64,000 nt of DNA from Gaopeijia sp032250675 (GTDB lineage: Bacteria > Gemmatimonadota > Gemmatimonadetes > Longimicrobiales > Gaopeijiaceae): assembly GCA_032250675.1 (NCBI GenBank), contig JAVVEY010000002.1, positions 3,757 to 67,756 of the forward strand, read 5' to 3'. The position numbers and the translations under genes were made by a program. Positions 61,916-64,000 of the stretch are shown piece after piece. The notes under the pieces are model-generated. The model saw only the letters and a list, made by a program, of their open reading frames with translations, searched no databases and was not told the DNA's origin. Each line of letters opens with the position of its first letter. Position 1 is the stretch's first letter.

Positions 61916-61933
61916 TGCAGGCGAATTCCTGCA
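61916..61933 (+). other. Intercistronic inverted repeat after mutA
   Basis: TGCAGG-CGAATT-CCTGCA, a perfect 6-bp stem around 6 nt, starting 3 bp after the mutA stop and ending 19 bp before the fmdB start. No T-tract. It may be a weak terminator, RNA-stabilising hairpin or protein site. Confidence 0.35.
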
Positions 61934-61952
61934 TTCTTGCCCGGAACGCTCC

Positions 61953-62294
61953 ATGCCGACGTACGAGTACCGCTGCCCGAACGGCCACGCCTTCGAGCTC
62001 TTCCAGAAGATGTCCGATGAGCCCGGCGCTCCCTGCCCGGAGTGCGGCGCCGACGCCGAGCGTCAGCTCTCGGCCGGGGCCGGATTCCTCTTCAAGGGGG
62101 AGGGCTTCTACATCACCGATTACCGCAGCGAGAGCTACCGAAAGGCGGCCGAACGCGAGAGCGCGACGAGCGGAGGATCGTCGGAGGGGCGCCCCGCGAA
62201 GGATGGGGCGGGCGCGAAGGATGCGACCCCGAAGGCGCCCGACGCCTCTCCCTCGACGTCGACCCCGGCCGGCTCCGCCGGCTCGGACGCGTGA
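61953..62294 (+). CDS. FmdB/CxxC_CXXC_SSSS-type zinc-ribbon regulatory protein
   Basis: 113 residues. The first 40 match the FmdB-like zinc ribbon (MPTYEYRCPNGHAFELFQKM, CPECGADAERQLSAGAGF), but the first knuckle is Cys-Pro-Asn-Gly-His in place of CxxCG, so a Cys3His site is likely. After FKGEGFYITDYRSESYRKA the tail is a Gly/Ala/Ser/Lys low-complexity region. Small proteins of this type are widespread; their role (gene regulation or zinc handling) is unproven. GTGA overlap with argS. Confidence 0.85.
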   Translation: MPTYEYRCPNGHAFELFQKMSDEPGAPCPECGADAERQLSAGAGFLFKGEGFYITDYRSESYRKAAERESATSGGSSEGRPAKDGAGAKDATPKAPDASPSTSTPAGSAGSDA

Positions 62295-63973
62295 GCGAGG
62301 AGACGCTTCGCGGGGCGTTGCGGATCGCTCTCGAGGAGCTCGGAGTCCCGGATGTGGAGCCCCACCTCGAACGACCGCGAGATCCCGCGCACGGTGACTT
62401 CGCCACGAATCTCGCGATGACGCTCGCCGGGCGTCTCGGACGGGCGCCCCGCCAGATCGCCGAAGAGCTCGCGCAGCGCCTCGATCGTGACGCCGCGGGC
62501 GTGACCGCGGTCGAGATCGCGGGCCCCGGATTCCTCAACTTCCGCCTCTCGACCGACTCGGTCTCCGGGGTGCTGCGAGAGATCTGTCATGCCGAATCGG
62601 GGTGGGGTCGCTCCGATACCGGAGCCGAGGCGCCCGTCGTGGTCGAATGGGTGTCGGCGAACCCCACCGGACCCCTCCACCTCGGTCATGGACGCCAGGC
62701 CGCGCTCGGGGACGCGATCGCCACCCTCCTCGAGTGGACGGGATGGCGGGTGCATCGCGAGTACTACTACAACGACTCGGGCAAGCAGATGGACCGCCTC
62801 GCGCAGAGCGTCTGGGCGCGCTACCAGCAGCTTCTGGGTGAAGAGGCCGAGCTCCCTGAAGAGGGGTACCAGGGGGCGTATGTGAGCGACCTCGCGCAGA
62901 TCGCCCGCGAGACGCACGGAGAGCGCTTCCGCGGCGACGCCTCGGACGAGGCGCTCGACGCGATGCGCGAGATCGGGGTCCGAACGCTTCGCGCCGAGCA
63001 GGATCGCGATCTCATCGACTTCGGGGTCTCCTTCGACGAGTACTTCCTCGAATCCTCGCTCTACGAGACGGGCGAGGTCGAACGGACCGTCGAGCGTCTG
63101 CGCGCCACCGGCCTCGTCTACGAGCACGAGGGCGCGACCTGGCTGAAGACGACCGAGTTCGGCGACGACAAGGATCGCGTCATGCTCCGGGCCGATGGCA
63201 CCGCGACCTACTTCCTCCCCGATGTCGCCTACCACATGACGAAGTGGGAGCGCGGCTACCACACGGCGATCAATGTCCAGGGCTCCGATCACCACGGGAC
63301 GGTCGCGCGCGTGCGCGCCGGCTTGCGGGCGCTCGGGCTCCCCGAGGGGTACCCCGAGTACGTCCTGCATCAGATGGTGCGCGTCGAGCGCGAGGGTGTC
63401 GAGGTGAAGTTCAGCAAGCGCGCGGGTTCGTACACCACGCTGCGTGAGCTCGTCGAGGAGGTGGGGGTCGATGTCACCCGCTACTTCTTCCAGATGCGCA
63501 AGCCGGAGGGGCACCTCGTCTTCGACCTCGACATGGCGCTCGACCACTCCGACAAGAACCCCGTCTACAAGGTCAAGTACGCCCACGCCCGCATGCACTC
63601 GATCTTCGCCCGCGCGGGCGTCCCGATGGCGTCGGTGACGGGAGACGGGGTCGATCTCTCGGTGCTCGAGCACGACCTCGAACGCGAGCTCGTCAAGCAA
63701 CTCGCCGACTTCCCCGCGTGGGTCGAGCGGGCCGCGACGGCGCGCGCGCCGCACCTCCTCTGCGACCACCTCGAACAGACCGCCGGGGCGGTGAACACCT
63801 GGTACCATGCGGGGAATCCGTCGCAGAACCCCGAGCTCGCCGTCCTGACGGACGCCCCCGACCTGCGCGCCGCACGCCTCGTGCTCGCGCGCGCCACCGC
63901 CATCGTGCTCGCCAACGGACTCGCGATCCTCGGGATCGAAGCTCCCGAGCGGATGGTACGCGATCCCGAATGA
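62291..63973 (+). CDS. argS: Arginyl-tRNA synthetase
   Basis: 560 residues from GTG 62291 overlapping the previous stop. Class I synthetase: N-terminal Add-1 domain (GDFATNLAMTLAGRLGRAPRQIA), HIGH motif in SANPTGPLHLGHGRQAALGDA, VQGSDHHGTVARVRAGL, KMSKS equivalent KFSKRAGSYTTL and the C-terminal DALR anticodon domain (YAHARMHSIFARAG, NTWYHAG). Length is normal (about 560-580). The complete gene lies in the window, ending 27 bp before the edge. Confidence 0.96.
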   Translation: MSEETLRGALRIALEELGVPDVEPHLERPRDPAHGDFATNLAMTLAGRLGRAPRQIAEELAQRLDRDAAGVTAVEIAGPGFLNFRLSTDSVSGVLREICHAESGWGRSDTGAEAPVVVEWVSANPTGPLHLGHGRQAALGDAIATLLEWTGWRVHREYYYNDSGKQMDRLAQSVWARYQQLLGEEAELPEEGYQGAYVSDLAQIARETHGERFRGDASDEALDAMREIGVRTLRAEQDRDLIDFGVSFDEYFLESSLYETGEVERTVERLRATGLVYEHEGATWLKTTEFGDDKDRVMLRADGTATYFLPDVAYHMTKWERGYHTAINVQGSDHHGTVARVRAGLRALGLPEGYPEYVLHQMVRVEREGVEVKFSKRAGSYTTLRELVEEVGVDVTRYFFQMRKPEGHLVFDLDMALDHSDKNPVYKVKYAHARMHSIFARAGVPMASVTGDGVDLSVLEHDLERELVKQLADFPAWVERAATARAPHLLCDHLEQTAGAVNTWYHAGNPSQNPELAVLTDAPDLRAARLVLARATAIVLANGLAILGIEAPERMVRDPE

Positions 63974-64000
63974 CCGACCTCCTGCTTCTCACCCCTCTCT
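63970..64000 (+). CDS. Start of the next gene, 3' partial
   Basis: An ATG overlapping the argS stop (ATGA) begins an open frame MTDLLLLTPL that runs off the window end. The overlap style matches the genuine starts elsewhere in the window, but ten codons are too few to identify a product. Confidence 0.4.
   Translation, partial: MTDLLLLTPL

Overview
This window is a gene-dense stretch of a GC-rich bacterial chromosome (roughly two-thirds G+C by eye, not computed). Nearly every gene is on the + strand, and genes are joined by ATGA/GTGA stop-start overlaps. The gene mix includes a Bacteroidota-like SdhA/SdhB pair, secreted beta-propeller and orphan TonB-plug proteins, a 14-gene nuo operon with a shortened NuoG, and a propionyl-CoA carboxylase/methylmalonyl-CoA mutase locus. 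It fits a free-living, respiring Gram-negative bacterium. My best guess is Gemmatimonadota or a close relative; this is inference from gene families and no marker-gene search was possible.

Layout. (1) 1-3.7 kb: end of a succinate dehydrogenase operon (sdhA partial, sdhB) coupled to a secreted beta-propeller gene. (2) 3.7-9.4 kb, the only accessory-looking part: an unusual Phd-type antitoxin + zeta-like kinase pair converging on a vapBC pair, then an exported YtcJ-like amidohydrolase lipoprotein, an orphan plug-domain protein and dcd. (3) 9.6-24.4 kb: complete nuoA-N operon for respiratory complex I behind a clear sigma70-like promoter. (4) 24.4-28.5 kb: a phosphohexomutase and a UPF0182 membrane protein. 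(5) 28.5-32.1 kb: sucCD, an EIIA-like/CBS regulator and ndk. (6) 32.1-40.3 kb: yceD-rpmF-plsX-fabH-fabD-fabG-acpP-fabF lipid synthesis cluster followed by ispF, a DedA protein and a XerD-like recombinase. (7) 40.3-45.1 kb: an S41 protease (-), glutamine-dependent NAD synthetase (+) and an unrecognised membrane protein with two identically spaced zinc ribbons (-). (8) 45.2-54 kb: a lone TrpG/PabA amidotransferase, rnz-tyrA-aroA-cmk-rpsA (S1 with long acidic tails) and a periplasmic-binding-fold lipoprotein. (9) 54-61.9 kb: a propionate/methylmalonyl-CoA module in which the carboxylase alpha chain appears split into biotin carboxylase and biotin carrier genes with an rRNA-methyltransferase gene between them, ending in a methylmalonyl-CoA mutase catalytic subunit without a cobalamin domain. 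(10) 61.9-64 kb: an FmdB-like zinc-ribbon protein, argS and the first codons of another gene.

How the genes fit together. Succinate dehydrogenase, complex I, succinyl-CoA ligase and the propionyl-CoA to succinyl-CoA route are one connected aerobic energy metabolism: propionyl units from odd-chain or branched substrates enter as succinyl-CoA, SucCD makes ATP/GTP, and SdhAB and Nuo feed electrons to quinone. The fab cluster couples ribosome (L32) and phospholipid (PlsX) synthesis in the classical bacterial order. I saw no tRNA or rRNA genes, CRISPR arrays, prophage or insertion sequences. The most unusual items are the Phd/zeta pair, the double zinc-ribbon membrane protein, the split carboxylase alpha chain and a recurring promoter type TTGA-N17-TAGC(A/T)T, one copy of which predicts a leaderless yceD transcript.
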